This document shows positions 8,479 to 16,542 of a stretch of 64,000 bases of DNA, one piece after another. Position 1 is the first letter of the stretch. Each line of letters opens with the position of its first letter. This stretch comes from Variovorax flavidus (GTDB lineage Bacteria; Pseudomonadota; Gammaproteobacteria; Burkholderiales; Burkholderiaceae_C). Position numbers and translations under genes: made by a program. The DNA is taken from contig NZ_JASZYE010000010.1 in the NCBI RefSeq assembly GCF_030317145.1, positions 1-64,000 of the forward strand, read 5' to 3'. Below the pieces are notes generated by a model. The model saw only the letters and a program-made list of their open reading frames with translations, had not been told where the DNA came from and ran no database searches.

Positions 8479-9114
8479 ATGATCGACGGCGGCACGCTCT
8501 CGTTGTTCCTGCTCGCGGTGCTGGCGTTGTTCCTTTCGCCGGGGCCGAACATGGCTTTCGTCCTCTCGCATGGCATCGCCATGGGGCCGCGCGCCGGTTT
8601 CGCCGCCGGGCTGGGCATTGCGGGTGCGGATCTGGTGCACACGCTCTGCGCGGCGACCGGCATCACCGCGCTCGTGGCCGCGTGGCCGCCGTCCTTCGAC
8701 GTGCTGCGCTATGCGGGAGCGCTCTACCTGCTGTGGCTGGCATGGCAGGCGATGCGCTCCGGCGACGCCGGCCTCCAGGGCCGGGCCGAGGCCGTGAGCT
8801 TCGGGCGCGTCGTGCGCATGGCCTGGCTCAACAACCTGGTCAACCCGAAGGCGCTGCTGTTCTTCATGGTGTTCCTGCCGCAGTTCGTCTCGCCCGCACG
8901 CGGCAGTGTGCCGATGCAACTGCTGCAACTCGGCATTGCGCTCTCGCTCGCGGGCCTGCTATTCAATACCATGCTCGGCGCGTGCAGCGGCCAGATCGGC
9001 CGCTGGCTGCAGCGCCGTCGCGCGGCTGGATTCCAGCGCGGCGTTCTGGCTACGGTGATGCTCGCGCTGGCGCTGCGTCTTCTCTTCATCGACCGTCCAT
9101 CCAAGGGACTCTGA
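8479..9114 (+). CDS. LysE/RhtB-family exporter (second of three)
   Basis: A 211-residue membrane protein with SPGPN at residues 20-24, the NLVNPKALLFF motif of the second half, and about six hydrophobic helices. It is paralogous to the proteins at 5668 and 11368 but clearly divergent from both, so a recent tandem duplication is unlikely. The 47-base gap after the aminotransferase is the largest in the operon; the gap to the GST gene is one base. The role is inner-membrane export of an amino acid or related compound, substrate unknown. Confidence 0.85.
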   Translation: MIDGGTLSLFLLAVLALFLSPGPNMAFVLSHGIAMGPRAGFAAGLGIAGADLVHTLCAATGITALVAAWPPSFDVLRYAGALYLLWLAWQAMRSGDAGLQGRAEAVSFGRVVRMAWLNNLVNPKALLFFMVFLPQFVSPARGSVPMQLLQLGIALSLAGLLFNTMLGACSGQIGRWLQRRRAAGFQRGVLATVMLALALRLLFIDRPSKGL

Positions 9115-9115
9115 C

Positions 9116-9757
9116 ATGCTCAACATCTGGGGGCGCATCAGCTCCATCAACGTTCGCAAGGTGGTGTGGTGCGCGCAGGAACTCGGGCTCGACTTCCAGC
9201 GCACGGAGGCCGGCGGCAAGTTCGGCGTGGTGCAGACGCCCGAGTACCAGCGGCTGAATCCGAACGCGCTCGTCCCGGCCATCGACGACGGCGAGGGCGA
9301 GGAACGCGTCACGCTCTGGGAATCGAACGTGATCGTGCGCTATCTCTGCGCGAAGCATTCGATGGGCAGGCTCTACCCCGACCTGCTGTCCGAGCGCTTC
9401 GATGCCGAGCGCTGGATGGACTGGCAGCAGACCACGCTGAACCGGGCCAGCGGGGGCGCGTTCCGGCAGTGGGTGCGCACGCCGGCGGCGCAACGCGATC
9501 CCGAAGTGATCGCGCAGTCCGTCAACACCACCGAGCCCCTGTTCGCCATGCTCGACGCCCATCTCGCCACGCGCACCTTCATGCTCGGCGAACACTTCAC
9601 GATGGCCGACATCCCGGTCGGCTGCGAAGCACACCGCTGGTTCGGCCTGCCACAGACCGAATACACCCGGCCCACCTGGCCGAACGTCGAACGCTGGTTC
9701 GGCGACCTGCGCATCCGCGCCGGCGCACGCGGCGTGCTCGACCTTGCACTCGAATGA
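9116..9757 (+). CDS. Glutathione S-transferase family protein
   Basis: A 213-residue protein with an N-terminal thioredoxin-like GST domain (RISSINVRKVVWCAQELGL, then LNPNALVPAI with the cis-Pro, and ESNVIVRYL, which binds the glutathione gamma-glutamyl group) and an all-helical C-terminal domain (MADIPVG). It would conjugate or reduce electrophiles with glutathione in the cytoplasm. It starts one base after the upstream exporter stop, and its own stop overlaps the PhzF-like gene as ATGA, so it is embedded in the operon. The substrate is unknown. Confidence 0.85.
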   Translation: MLNIWGRISSINVRKVVWCAQELGLDFQRTEAGGKFGVVQTPEYQRLNPNALVPAIDDGEGEERVTLWESNVIVRYLCAKHSMGRLYPDLLSERFDAERWMDWQQTTLNRASGGAFRQWVRTPAAQRDPEVIAQSVNTTEPLFAMLDAHLATRTFMLGEHFTMADIPVGCEAHRWFGLPQTEYTRPTWPNVERWFGDLRIRAGARGVLDLALE

Positions 9758-10668
9758 ACCCGATGACCACCCGCCCCTTCAAGCAAGTCGACGTCTTCAC
9801 GTCGACACCCTATTTCGGCAACCCGCTCGCCGTGGTGCTCGACGGCACCGGCCTCGACGACGCCGCGATGCAGCGATTCGCCAAGTGGACGAATCTTTCC
9901 GAAACGACCTTCCTGCTGCCGCCCACGGAGCCGTCCGCCGACTACCGCGTGCGCATCTTCACGCCCGGCGGCGAGCTGCCCTTTGCCGGCCACCCCACGC
10001 TGGGAAGCTGCCATGCCTGGCTGCAGGCCGGCGGCAAGCCGAAGTCCGGCTCGCACATCGTGCAGCAGTGCGCGCAAGGCCTGGTGCCGATCCAGCGCGA
10101 AGGCGAGCGGCTGGTCTTTGCCGCCCCGCCGCTGCGGCGCAGCGCACCGAGCCCCACGCTGCTGGCCAAGGTCGCGGCGGCACTCGGCCTCAAGGCCCAG
10201 CAGATCGTCGCGGCGCAATTGCTCGACAACGGACCGGTGTGGCTCGGACTCCTGCTGGACGACGCGGACACCGTGCTCGCCCTCAAGCCCGACCACCGCA
10301 TGCTGCGCGAGCTGGGCCAGAAGGTCGGCGTCGCGGGGATCTGGTCGACGGAGGATTCGCCTCCGCTGATCGTTCGCTCCAATCGCGAGGCCCGTGCATT
10401 CGCCCGCACCGGGGAAGCGCCCGCCGGGATCGAAGTCCGCGTCTTCGCGGCACCGGTCGGCATCGAGGAAGACCCGGTCACCGGAAGCTTCAACGCCAGC
10501 CTCGCGCAGTGGCTCATCGCCGACGGCCAGATGCCGGAACGCTACATCGCCGCCCAGGGCCAGACGCTGGGCCGGTCGGGGCGGGTGCACGTCACGCGCG
10601 ATGCCGACGGACAGGTCTGGGTCGGCGGGTCGTCGGTGACCTGCATCGACGGAACGGTCGCGATCTAG
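9754..10668 (+). CDS. PhzF-family epimerase/isomerase
   Basis: A 304-residue protein of the PhzF/diaminopimelate-epimerase-like fold. It has FGNPLAVVLD near the N-terminus, the catalytic Glu at about residue 50 in NLSETTF, the GHPTLG loop, and EEDPVTGSFN in the second half, the matching phosphate/carboxylate loop. PhzF itself isomerises dihydro-3-hydroxyanthranilate in phenazine synthesis, but no other phz gene is here, so this belongs to the widespread PhzF-like group of unknown substrate. The start overlaps the GST stop by four bases; a second in-frame ATG at 9763 is possible. Confidence 0.85.
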   Translation: MNPMTTRPFKQVDVFTSTPYFGNPLAVVLDGTGLDDAAMQRFAKWTNLSETTFLLPPTEPSADYRVRIFTPGGELPFAGHPTLGSCHAWLQAGGKPKSGSHIVQQCAQGLVPIQREGERLVFAAPPLRRSAPSPTLLAKVAAALGLKAQQIVAAQLLDNGPVWLGLLLDDADTVLALKPDHRMLRELGQKVGVAGIWSTEDSPPLIVRSNREARAFARTGEAPAGIEVRVFAAPVGIEEDPVTGSFNASLAQWLIADGQMPERYIAAQGQTLGRSGRVHVTRDADGQVWVGGSSVTCIDGTVAI

Positions 10669-10678
10669 GGCACTCGCG

Positions 10679-11365
10679 ATGCAAGCGCGCGTCGATCACC
10701 TGGTCATCGCGGCCCGCACACTCGACGAAGGCGTGCGCTGGTGCCAGGCCACCTTCGGCGTGGAACCCGGTCCCGGCGGCGCGCATCCGCTGATGGGCAC
10801 GCACAACCGCCTGATGAAAGTGGCGACGGCGGACTTTCCGCGCGCGTATCTGGAAATCATCGCCATCGACCCGAAAGCCAGGCCCGCACGGCCGGTGGAT
10901 GCCCGTCGCTGGTTCGACCTCGACGACGCCCTGCTGCAAGGGGCACTGGCGCGCGGCGGTCCGCGGCTCATCCATTTCGTCGCCGAAGTGCCCGACGCCA
11001 ATGCCGCCGTGCAGGCGCTGGCCAATGTGCGCATCGATCGCGGCCACGTGCTGGAGGCGTCGCGCGACACGCCGGCAGGTCGCCTGTCGTGGCAGATCAC
11101 GGTCCGCGACGACGGCCAGCGGCTTTTCTATGGCGCCCTGCCGACGCTGATCGAGTGGGGGCCGGTGCACCCGACCGACAGCATGGCCGACTCGGGCGTC
11201 ACGCTGCGCTCGCTCGATCTCGCCCATCCGCGCAAGGCCGACCTGCAAGTCGCGCTCCAGGCCATCGGCCTGTCTGGCGTCTCGCTGGCGACCGGCGCAC
11301 CCCGCCTTCGCGCCGTGTTCGACACGCCGCGCGGCCCCGTCACACTCGAATCCGAAGGAATCTGA
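10679..11365 (+). CDS. VOC-superfamily (glyoxalase-like) protein
   Basis: A 228-residue protein beginning with a typical vicinal-oxygen-chelate strand (VDHLVIAARTLDEG) and containing the Glyoxalase_3-type pattern HPLMGTHNRLM followed by a YLEIIAIDP strand. Such proteins bind a metal and act on or bind small oxygenated or aromatic molecules. The downstream half is more variable. It lies 10 bases after the PhzF-like gene and two bases before the third exporter, so it is co-transcribed. The reaction is not predictable from sequence alone. Confidence 0.75.
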   Translation: MQARVDHLVIAARTLDEGVRWCQATFGVEPGPGGAHPLMGTHNRLMKVATADFPRAYLEIIAIDPKARPARPVDARRWFDLDDALLQGALARGGPRLIHFVAEVPDANAAVQALANVRIDRGHVLEASRDTPAGRLSWQITVRDDGQRLFYGALPTLIEWGPVHPTDSMADSGVTLRSLDLAHPRKADLQVALQAIGLSGVSLATGAPRLRAVFDTPRGPVTLESEGI

Positions 11366-11367
11366 AC

Positions 11368-12000
11368 ATGCTGAGCGCCACCGAACTCGCCTGGTTCTCG
11401 CTCGCCGCGCTGGTGCTCGTGCTGACACCCGGCCCCAACATGATCTATTGCGTGTCGCGCACGCTGTGCCAGGGGCGCGCGGCCGGACTCATCTCGCTGG
11501 CCGGCGTGCTGCTGGGCTTCGTGATGCACCTGATGGCAGCGGCACTCGGGCTCACCGCGCTACTCGCCGCGGTGCCCTTCGCCTTCGATGCGATCCGGCT
11601 CGCTGGCGCGGCCTATCTGCTCTGGCTCGCCTGGCAGGCAGTGAAGCCGAACGGCACTGCGCCTTTCGAAGCGCGACTGCTGCCGGACGACCCGCCGGCC
11701 AAGCTCTTCAGCATGGGTTTCCTCACCAACGTGCTGAACCCGAAGGTGGCGATGTTCTACCTGTCCTTCTTCCCGCAGTTCCTGCATCCGGAGCGCGGCT
11801 CCGTGCTGCTGCAGAGCCTGGCCCTGGGCGCCGTGCAGATCGGCGTGAGCGGCGCGGTCAACGCGATGCTCGTGCTGACTGCGGCCAGCATCACGGCCTT
11901 TCTCTCGCAGAGCGAACGCTGGCTGCGCGCGCAACGCTATGTGATGGGCAGCGTGCTGGCGGGGCTGGCCGTGCGCATCGCGATGACCGATCGCAAGTAG
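11368..12000 (+). CDS. LysE/RhtB-family exporter (third of three)
   Basis: A 210-residue membrane protein with TPGPN at residues 20-24, NVLNPKVAMFYLSF in the middle and about six hydrophobic segments. It ends the plus-strand operon; the convergent autotransporter gene stops 34 bases beyond. A short inverted repeat in that gap (GGCGAG with CTCGCC) lacks a T-run, so no intrinsic terminator is evident. Like the other two LysE proteins in the operon, it probably exports an amino acid or derivative. Confidence 0.85.
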   Translation: MLSATELAWFSLAALVLVLTPGPNMIYCVSRTLCQGRAAGLISLAGVLLGFVMHLMAAALGLTALLAAVPFAFDAIRLAGAAYLLWLAWQAVKPNGTAPFEARLLPDDPPAKLFSMGFLTNVLNPKVAMFYLSFFPQFLHPERGSVLLQSLALGAVQIGVSGAVNAMLVLTAASITAFLSQSERWLRAQRYVMGSVLAGLAVRIAMTDRK

Positions 12001-12033
12001 CGCGGCGAGCGCCCGGCGCCTCGCCAGGAAGGC

Positions 12034-15000
12034 TCACCACCGAACGCGCATGCCGACCGCACCCTGCACCGAGGCCTTCACCTCCGTGTCGCCGCTGGTG
12101 CTGAACAGCCTGCCGATTTCGCCGTAGACGCTCACGGTCCGCGAGAGCGCCAGGGTGAAGCCGCCCGCCAGTTCCATCGAGGTGTAGCTGGCCGCACTCG
12201 CGATGTCGGTGAACGCAGCGGGCCCGATGAAGCGCGCGATGGTGTTGCCGCCGGTGCCATGGATCACGGCGACGCGACCATAGGGCTGCAGGCGCCCGGC
12301 CGAGGTCGCGAAGTCGCCCTTCACGCGGACGCCGAGGCCGCCCGTCCAGCTGTCCAGGCTGTCCTGCTGCACGAGTGCGCCCTGGATCACCATGTCGTCG
12401 AGGCTTGCGTGGCTGTAGATCAGTTGCGCCTGTGGCTCCAGGGTCCAGCCGTTGCCGAGCGCGAACGCCTGTCCGACCTCCAACGCGGCCAGCAGGCTGT
12501 TGCCCTTGCCGGAGGCTTCGAAGCCGCCGAGCGGCTGGATCGTGTAGCGCTGCGATCCGTACTGGAGCACGGTGTCCGCATAGAAGCCGGTGGTGTTGGC
12601 GTAGGTGGCATAGGCGCCGAAGTAGCGGGAGCGCGTGTCGGTGCTTCCGACGGCGCGCCACAGGCCGCTGGCCAGGCCGCTGACGTCGGAATTGCCGTCG
12701 AGCGTGCCGACATAGACGCCGGCGCGCCAGTCGCCGAGCGCTGACACGTAGAGGTCGGTGCCCGCCTGCACGCCGCTGACATGGCCCTGGGTGGACGGGT
12801 TCACGGTCCCGTCCTGACGGATGTCGACGTCGCTGTACACACCCCGCGCCCAGGCATGGCGATCGGTGGTGAGCGCGCCTGCGACCGGCGTCAGGCTCGC
12901 GACTGCCGGCGCGCTGGCGTCATCGTCGCCGAGGCGGGCATGCATGTTGCCGAGCATCGCCATGTCGTTCTGGCGCAGTTGGGCGGGCACTGCCGCGAGC
13001 ATGGGCACCTCGGCCCGATAGGCCGTCACGGGACGGGGTGCCGGTGCTGGCGCCAGCGGCGCCGACACGGCTGGCGCAGCGACCGACGGCGATGCGGTTG
13101 CCGGTGCGGGTGCCGGTGGCGCTGGGGGGGCCGGTGGCGCCGGGGGCGCGGGCGGCGCCGGGGGCGCGGGCGGGGCCGGAGGCGCGGGCGGAGCCGGCGG
13201 CGGTGGTGGCGGCGGCGGCGGTGGCGGAGGTGGCGGCGGAGGTGGCGGCGGAATCACCTGCGAGCGCAGATACCAGTTCTCGCCCGCACCTGTCGCGTCG
13301 GCCGCGAACAGCCGGTATTCGAAAGCGCCTGCGTCCACATGGCCCCCGCTCAGCGCGAAGGCGTTGCGCGTCGTCTGCGCGGTCGTGGTGGCGCCGTTGA
13401 TGGCGGAGATCACCTCGATCCCGTTGCCGCTCGTCAGGCCACCGAGGCCGCCGATGTTGGTGATCTGGACATTGGTGTTCCCGGTCGCCGAACCGCCGTC
13501 GAGGATCAAGCGGTCGGACGGTCCTGCGGCGTCGAGCCTGGAGGCCAGGCGCAGCGTCCCGTTGTTCCCGACATAGGCGCCGGTCACGCGCAGTTCCGTG
13601 CCGGGTGCCGCGCCCACGAGGGAGACCGTGCCGCTGTTCGACAGGGAGGCGACGGTCTGGTTGTGGCCGGCGAGATCCAGCGTGGCGCCTGCCGCCACGA
13701 CATGCCCCGAGCTCGCACTCAGGACGTCCGCCGCCCCGGCGCGCAACGTGCCCGCGTTGACGGTCGTGAGGCCGGTGTACGTGTTGGCGCCGCCGAGCGT
13801 CAGGATGCCGGTGCCGATCTTGGTCAGCGAACCGCCAGTGGCGATCACCGCGTAGTTGTACGGAATGTCGGGTGCCGTCGGGTCGAGGGGACGGTTGGCG
13901 GGATAGTTGGCAGGCCCCTCATCGGAGATCACGCCGTTGATCACGTCGTTTCGGTTCAGGGCGCCGACGGTCAGGTTCTTCGAACCCAGCGTCACATTGC
14001 CTTCCCCGGACAGCGAACCGACCGACACGGAGGTGTCCACGTCGTGGAGGTAGACCCGGCCGCCCGCGCCGTTCTCGATCCTCGCCCCGCTCAGGTCGGG
14101 CACGTTCGCCATGTAGACCTGGCCGGCGTTGTTGGTCACCACCGTGTTGCCGCCGCGGCTGTCGACGTTGAAGTAGACGCGGCCCTGGTTGTTCAGGATC
14201 GTCGAGTCGGCGGCTGTCGCCTGCCGCCCGAAGATCAGGTATGAGCCCGCACCATTGAGTTCCAGCGTCGAGTTGCCGGCACTGGACCCATTGCCGAGCA
14301 CGTCGGTATTGAACTGGATGCCGCTGTTCGTCCCGGCATAGTCCGTGCTGGTCTTCACGGTGATCCTGAGGGCTCCCGCGCTCGCGCCGAGGAACTCCAG
14401 CTGCGCGTTCGTGTAGATCTCGACCGGGCCCGTGCCCAGCGAACCCGTGGTCCCCGTGGAGACGCTCATGCGGCCGTTTGTCTGGCCCTCGATGCGGGTG
14501 CCCCCCTGGTAGTTGTTGCCCGCGTTGTCGATGCGCAGCCGCTGGTCTTCGGCGTTGCTCGTGCCGGTATTGACGAGCCTGAGCGCTCCTGCACCGGAGA
14601 TCACGCCGTTCAACGCGTTGGACGCGGAATCCTTGACGTCGATCGTGCCGCCACCCACGCCGAGCGTGATGGCGCGGTCGGTGATGAAGGGCGGGGGTGC
14701 AGGGGGCGGCGGGCTCGGAGGCGAGGGGCTGGGGAGCGGGGTGCCGATCCGCAGCGTGCCGCCGTCGAGCGTGATCGACCCGAGCGGTGCCACGGCCGAG
14801 TCGGTATTTCCCAGATTGGCGTCGGTGCGGACCTGCAAGGTGCCGGCGTTGATCGTGGTCGCGCCCTGGTAGCTGTTGGGTGCGCTCAGCACGAGCGTGC
14901 CGGCTCCGGTCTTGGTGATGCCGCCCGCCCCGCTGATCTCGCCCGACTGGGTCGCAACGGCCGTGGCGCCGCCGAGGCTGTTGAGCGCTGCCGAAGGCGT

Positions 15001-15207
15001 GGTGACGACGAGGGGCGCCGTATCGTCGGCGCCGTCGGCGTAGTCGCGCGTCTGTGCCGCGCTGTGGCCGGCGAGCGCGCCCAGCCCGAGCACCAGCGTC
15101 GTCGCCACGAGGCCGCCCGAGCGCTTGCCCCGCGTGGCCGTGATCTCCGAGACGGCCACCCACGCATTCAGTGCGTGGTTCCAGACGCTGCGATATGACT
15201 TGTTCAT
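12034..15207 (-). CDS. Autotransporter (type Va) with ESPR signal, PATR-type passenger and beta-barrel
   Basis: A 1057-residue surface or secreted protein. The ATG at 15207, behind AGGAG, opens an extended signal peptide region (MNKSYRSVWNHALNAW) before the hydrophobic core, typical of large autotransporters. The passenger has autotransporter-associated beta-strand repeats at about residues 99-125 and 462-489 (LTLGGANTYTGLTTVNAGTL). A Pro/Ala-rich linker (about 650-707) precedes the C-terminal beta-barrel (about 780-1057), which ends in the aromatic residue W as outer-membrane barrels do. No protease or lipase triad was found in the passenger, so an adhesin or biofilm role is more likely; the target is unknown. 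It stands alone, with an AT-rich upstream region containing a palindrome. Confidence 0.9.
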   Translation of the reverse strand: MNKSYRSVWNHALNAWVAVSEITATRGKRSGGLVATTLVLGLGALAGHSAAQTRDYADGADDTAPLVVTTPSAALNSLGGATAVATQSGEISGAGGITKTGAGTLVLSAPNSYQGATTINAGTLQVRTDANLGNTDSAVAPLGSITLDGGTLRIGTPLPSPSPPSPPPPAPPPFITDRAITLGVGGGTIDVKDSASNALNGVISGAGALRLVNTGTSNAEDQRLRIDNAGNNYQGGTRIEGQTNGRMSVSTGTTGSLGTGPVEIYTNAQLEFLGASAGALRITVKTSTDYAGTNSGIQFNTDVLGNGSSAGNSTLELNGAGSYLIFGRQATAADSTILNNQGRVYFNVDSRGGNTVVTNNAGQVYMANVPDLSGARIENGAGGRVYLHDVDTSVSVGSLSGEGNVTLGSKNLTVGALNRNDVINGVISDEGPANYPANRPLDPTAPDIPYNYAVIATGGSLTKIGTGILTLGGANTYTGLTTVNAGTLRAGAADVLSASSGHVVAAGATLDLAGHNQTVASLSNSGTVSLVGAAPGTELRVTGAYVGNNGTLRLASRLDAAGPSDRLILDGGSATGNTNVQITNIGGLGGLTSGNGIEVISAINGATTTAQTTRNAFALSGGHVDAGAFEYRLFAADATGAGENWYLRSQVIPPPPPPPPPPPPPPPPPPPAPPAPPAPPAPPAPPAPPAPPAPPAPPAPAPATASPSVAAPAVSAPLAPAPAPRPVTAYRAEVPMLAAVPAQLRQNDMAMLGNMHARLGDDDASAPAVASLTPVAGALTTDRHAWARGVYSDVDIRQDGTVNPSTQGHVSGVQAGTDLYVSALGDWRAGVYVGTLDGNSDVSGLASGLWRAVGSTDTRSRYFGAYATYANTTGFYADTVLQYGSQRYTIQPLGGFEASGKGNSLLAALEVGQAFALGNGWTLEPQAQLIYSHASLDDMVIQGALVQQDSLDSWTGGLGVRVKGDFATSAGRLQPYGRVAVIHGTGGNTIARFIGPAAFTDIASAASYTSMELAGGFTLALSRTVSVYGEIGRLFSTSGDTEVKASVQGAVGMRVRW
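13100..13255 (-). repeat. Low-complexity Pro/Ala-coding tract with a G7 homopolymer
   Basis: This part of the autotransporter gene is built from degenerate 9-base units encoding Pro-Ala-Pro/Pro-Pro-Ala, followed by a pure polyproline run. It includes a run of seven G (13124-13130 on the plus strand; C7 in the coding strand). The reading frame is intact here. Such tracts form the stiff spacer between passenger and barrel and are prone to slipped-strand length change. Confidence 0.75.
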
Positions 15208-15256
15208 GCTCCTGCGGTCCTTTTCCGGGGCTGGATGCCGGCTGTGCGCTGTGCGC

Positions 15257-15281
15257 AACACTTGCCGTCAACTAAAGTGTT
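15257..15281. promoter_or_regulatory. Palindrome upstream of the autotransporter, possible operator
   Basis: AACACTT (15257-15263) and AAGTGTT (15275-15281) form a perfect inverted repeat with an 11-base centre, 50 bases upstream of the autotransporter start, in an unusually AT-rich stretch. On the minus strand a TTGAC lies inside the palindrome and a direct repeat AAGTGTAAGTGTA lies just upstream. The dyad spacing suits a dimeric repressor or activator. I cannot assign a -10/-35 pair with confidence. Confidence 0.4.
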
Positions 15282-15426
15282 CATTTTTACATATTGAGAA
15301 CTTTCTAGTGCATACACTTACACTTCTGTTGCCTAGGCCTTACGGAGTAGGTGTTGCTACGAAATCGATAGCGCGCGTCGCCGCCGCGACGGCTGCAGGC
15401 CCGGGCCGTTGGCAGAATCCCCGCGC

Positions 15427-16101
15427 ATGGGAACCCTCTACCTCGTGCGCCACGGTCAAGCCAGCTTCGGCGCGGCCGACTACGACAACCTCAGTGAACT
15501 GGGCCGCAAGCAGTCCGTGCGGCTCGGCGAGTACTGGCGCGAGCGCGGGATGAAGTTCGACGCGGTCATCACCGGCACCTTGAAGCGCCACCGGCAGACC
15601 TGGGAAGGGATCGCGGAAGGGCTCGGCCTGCAGCGCGACGACGTCCTGCCGTGGCCCGGCCTCAACGAATACGACAGCGAGGCGGTGATCGCGACGATCC
15701 ACCCCGAAAAGCTGCAGAAGCCCGACACGCCGGAGATGTACCGCCATCACTTCCGGCTGCTGCGCGACGGCCTCGGCGCCTGGATGCAGGGCCGCACGGA
15801 GCCCCGGGGCATGCCCAGCTACGTCGATTTCCTGGCCGGCGTTACAACCGCGCTGGACCACGTGCGCGACAAGCACCACGGCGCGAAGGTGCTGGTGGTG
15901 TCGAGCGGCGGACCGATCAGCACCGCGGTCGGACACGTGCTGGGCACCAGCCCCGAAACCACGATCGAACTGAACCTGCGCATCCGGAACACCTCGGTCA
16001 CGGAATTCGCGTTCACGCCCAAGCGCCACATGCTGGTGACCTACAACACGCTGCCGCACCTCGACGGGCCGGCCTACGAGGGCTGGGTCACCTATTCCTG
16101 A
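15427..16101 (+). CDS. Histidine phosphatase family protein (phosphoglycerate mutase-like)
   Basis: A 224-residue protein whose N-terminus, YLVRHGQASFG, carries the RHG motif with the phospho-accepting His at residue 9, followed by the branch arginine and the GTLKRHRQT region. A second active-site His probably lies in the VVSSGGPIS region, where this family normally has a GH; the replacement by SSGG is notable. It could dephosphorylate sugar phosphates or small metabolites in the cytoplasm. The start was placed at 15427 rather than six codons upstream because YLVRHG normally follows within five residues. Its 3' end overlaps cutA by 10 bases, tail to tail. Confidence 0.8.
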   Translation: MGTLYLVRHGQASFGAADYDNLSELGRKQSVRLGEYWRERGMKFDAVITGTLKRHRQTWEGIAEGLGLQRDDVLPWPGLNEYDSEAVIATIHPEKLQKPDTPEMYRHHFRLLRDGLGAWMQGRTEPRGMPSYVDFLAGVTTALDHVRDKHHGAKVLVVSSGGPISTAVGHVLGTSPETTIELNLRIRNTSVTEFAFTPKRHMLVTYNTLPHLDGPAYEGWVTYS

Positions 16102-16424
16102 GCGGGCGGGGCACTGCCCGCTGCGAGCCAGTGCAGGTAGTCGGACGAGCCGGACGTGATGGGCACCTGCACGATCTCCGGCGTCTGGTAGCTGTGCCGC
16201 TCGCGGATGAAGGCTTCGAGCGCCGCATAGCGTGCGGCGAGCGTCTTGATGTGAAGCACCCACTCGGGCTCACGGTGCAGTTCGCCCTGCCAGACGTACA
16301 GGCTGCGCACGCGCTGAATCTGCACGCAGGCAGCAAGCTGCGCCTCCACGATGGCCGCCGCCAGCTCCTCGGCCTCATCCTCCGTGCCGATGCTGGTCAT
16401 CACGATGCAAGCAGTTTGTTCCAT
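16092..16424 (-). CDS. cutA: Divalent-cation tolerance protein CutA
   Basis: A 110-residue protein of the CutA1 family, which forms very stable trimers with a ferredoxin-like fold. Family marks are EAEELAAAIVEAQLAACVQI near the N-terminus, the YVWQGEL strand, EWVLHIKT, and HSYQTPEIVQVPI. CutA was first linked to copper tolerance; its biochemical role is still debated. The ATG at 16424 was chosen; another ATG at 16436 would add four residues. It stands as a single gene, convergent with the phosphatase gene, with an intergenic repeat copy directly upstream. Confidence 0.9.
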   Translation of the reverse strand: MEQTACIVMTSIGTEDEAEELAAAIVEAQLAACVQIQRVRSLYVWQGELHREPEWVLHIKTLAARYAALEAFIRERHSYQTPEIVQVPITSGSSDYLHWLAAGSAPPAQE

Positions 16425-16451
16425 GTGCGTCTCCATTGCCTTCCAGAAATA

Positions 16452-16535
16452 CCGCGGAACCGGCTCGGCCGGTCCGCAGGTATTGCCCCCTGCAAGGGGG
16501 TAGGCGGCCACACGAAGTGGGCAAGCCTGGGGGTG
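16452..16535 (-). repeat. Dispersed intergenic palindromic repeat, copy 1
   Basis: Read on the minus strand it runs from CCCCCAGGCTTG through CACTTCGTGTGGC, CTACCCCCTTGCAGGGGG and GCGGACCGGC to GAGCCGGTTCCGCGG. The centre CCCCCTTGCAGGGGG is a hairpin. A second copy lies at 36171-36257 on the plus strand with the same blocks in the same order. It sits between genes and codes for nothing. Confidence 0.8.
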
Positions 16536-16542
16536 TGCCCGC

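Noticed and set aside
9754..10668. A phenazine biosynthesis cluster suggested by the PhzF-like gene
   Set aside because: No phzA/B/D/E/G/S genes are present; PhzF-like proteins are common outside phenazine pathways.
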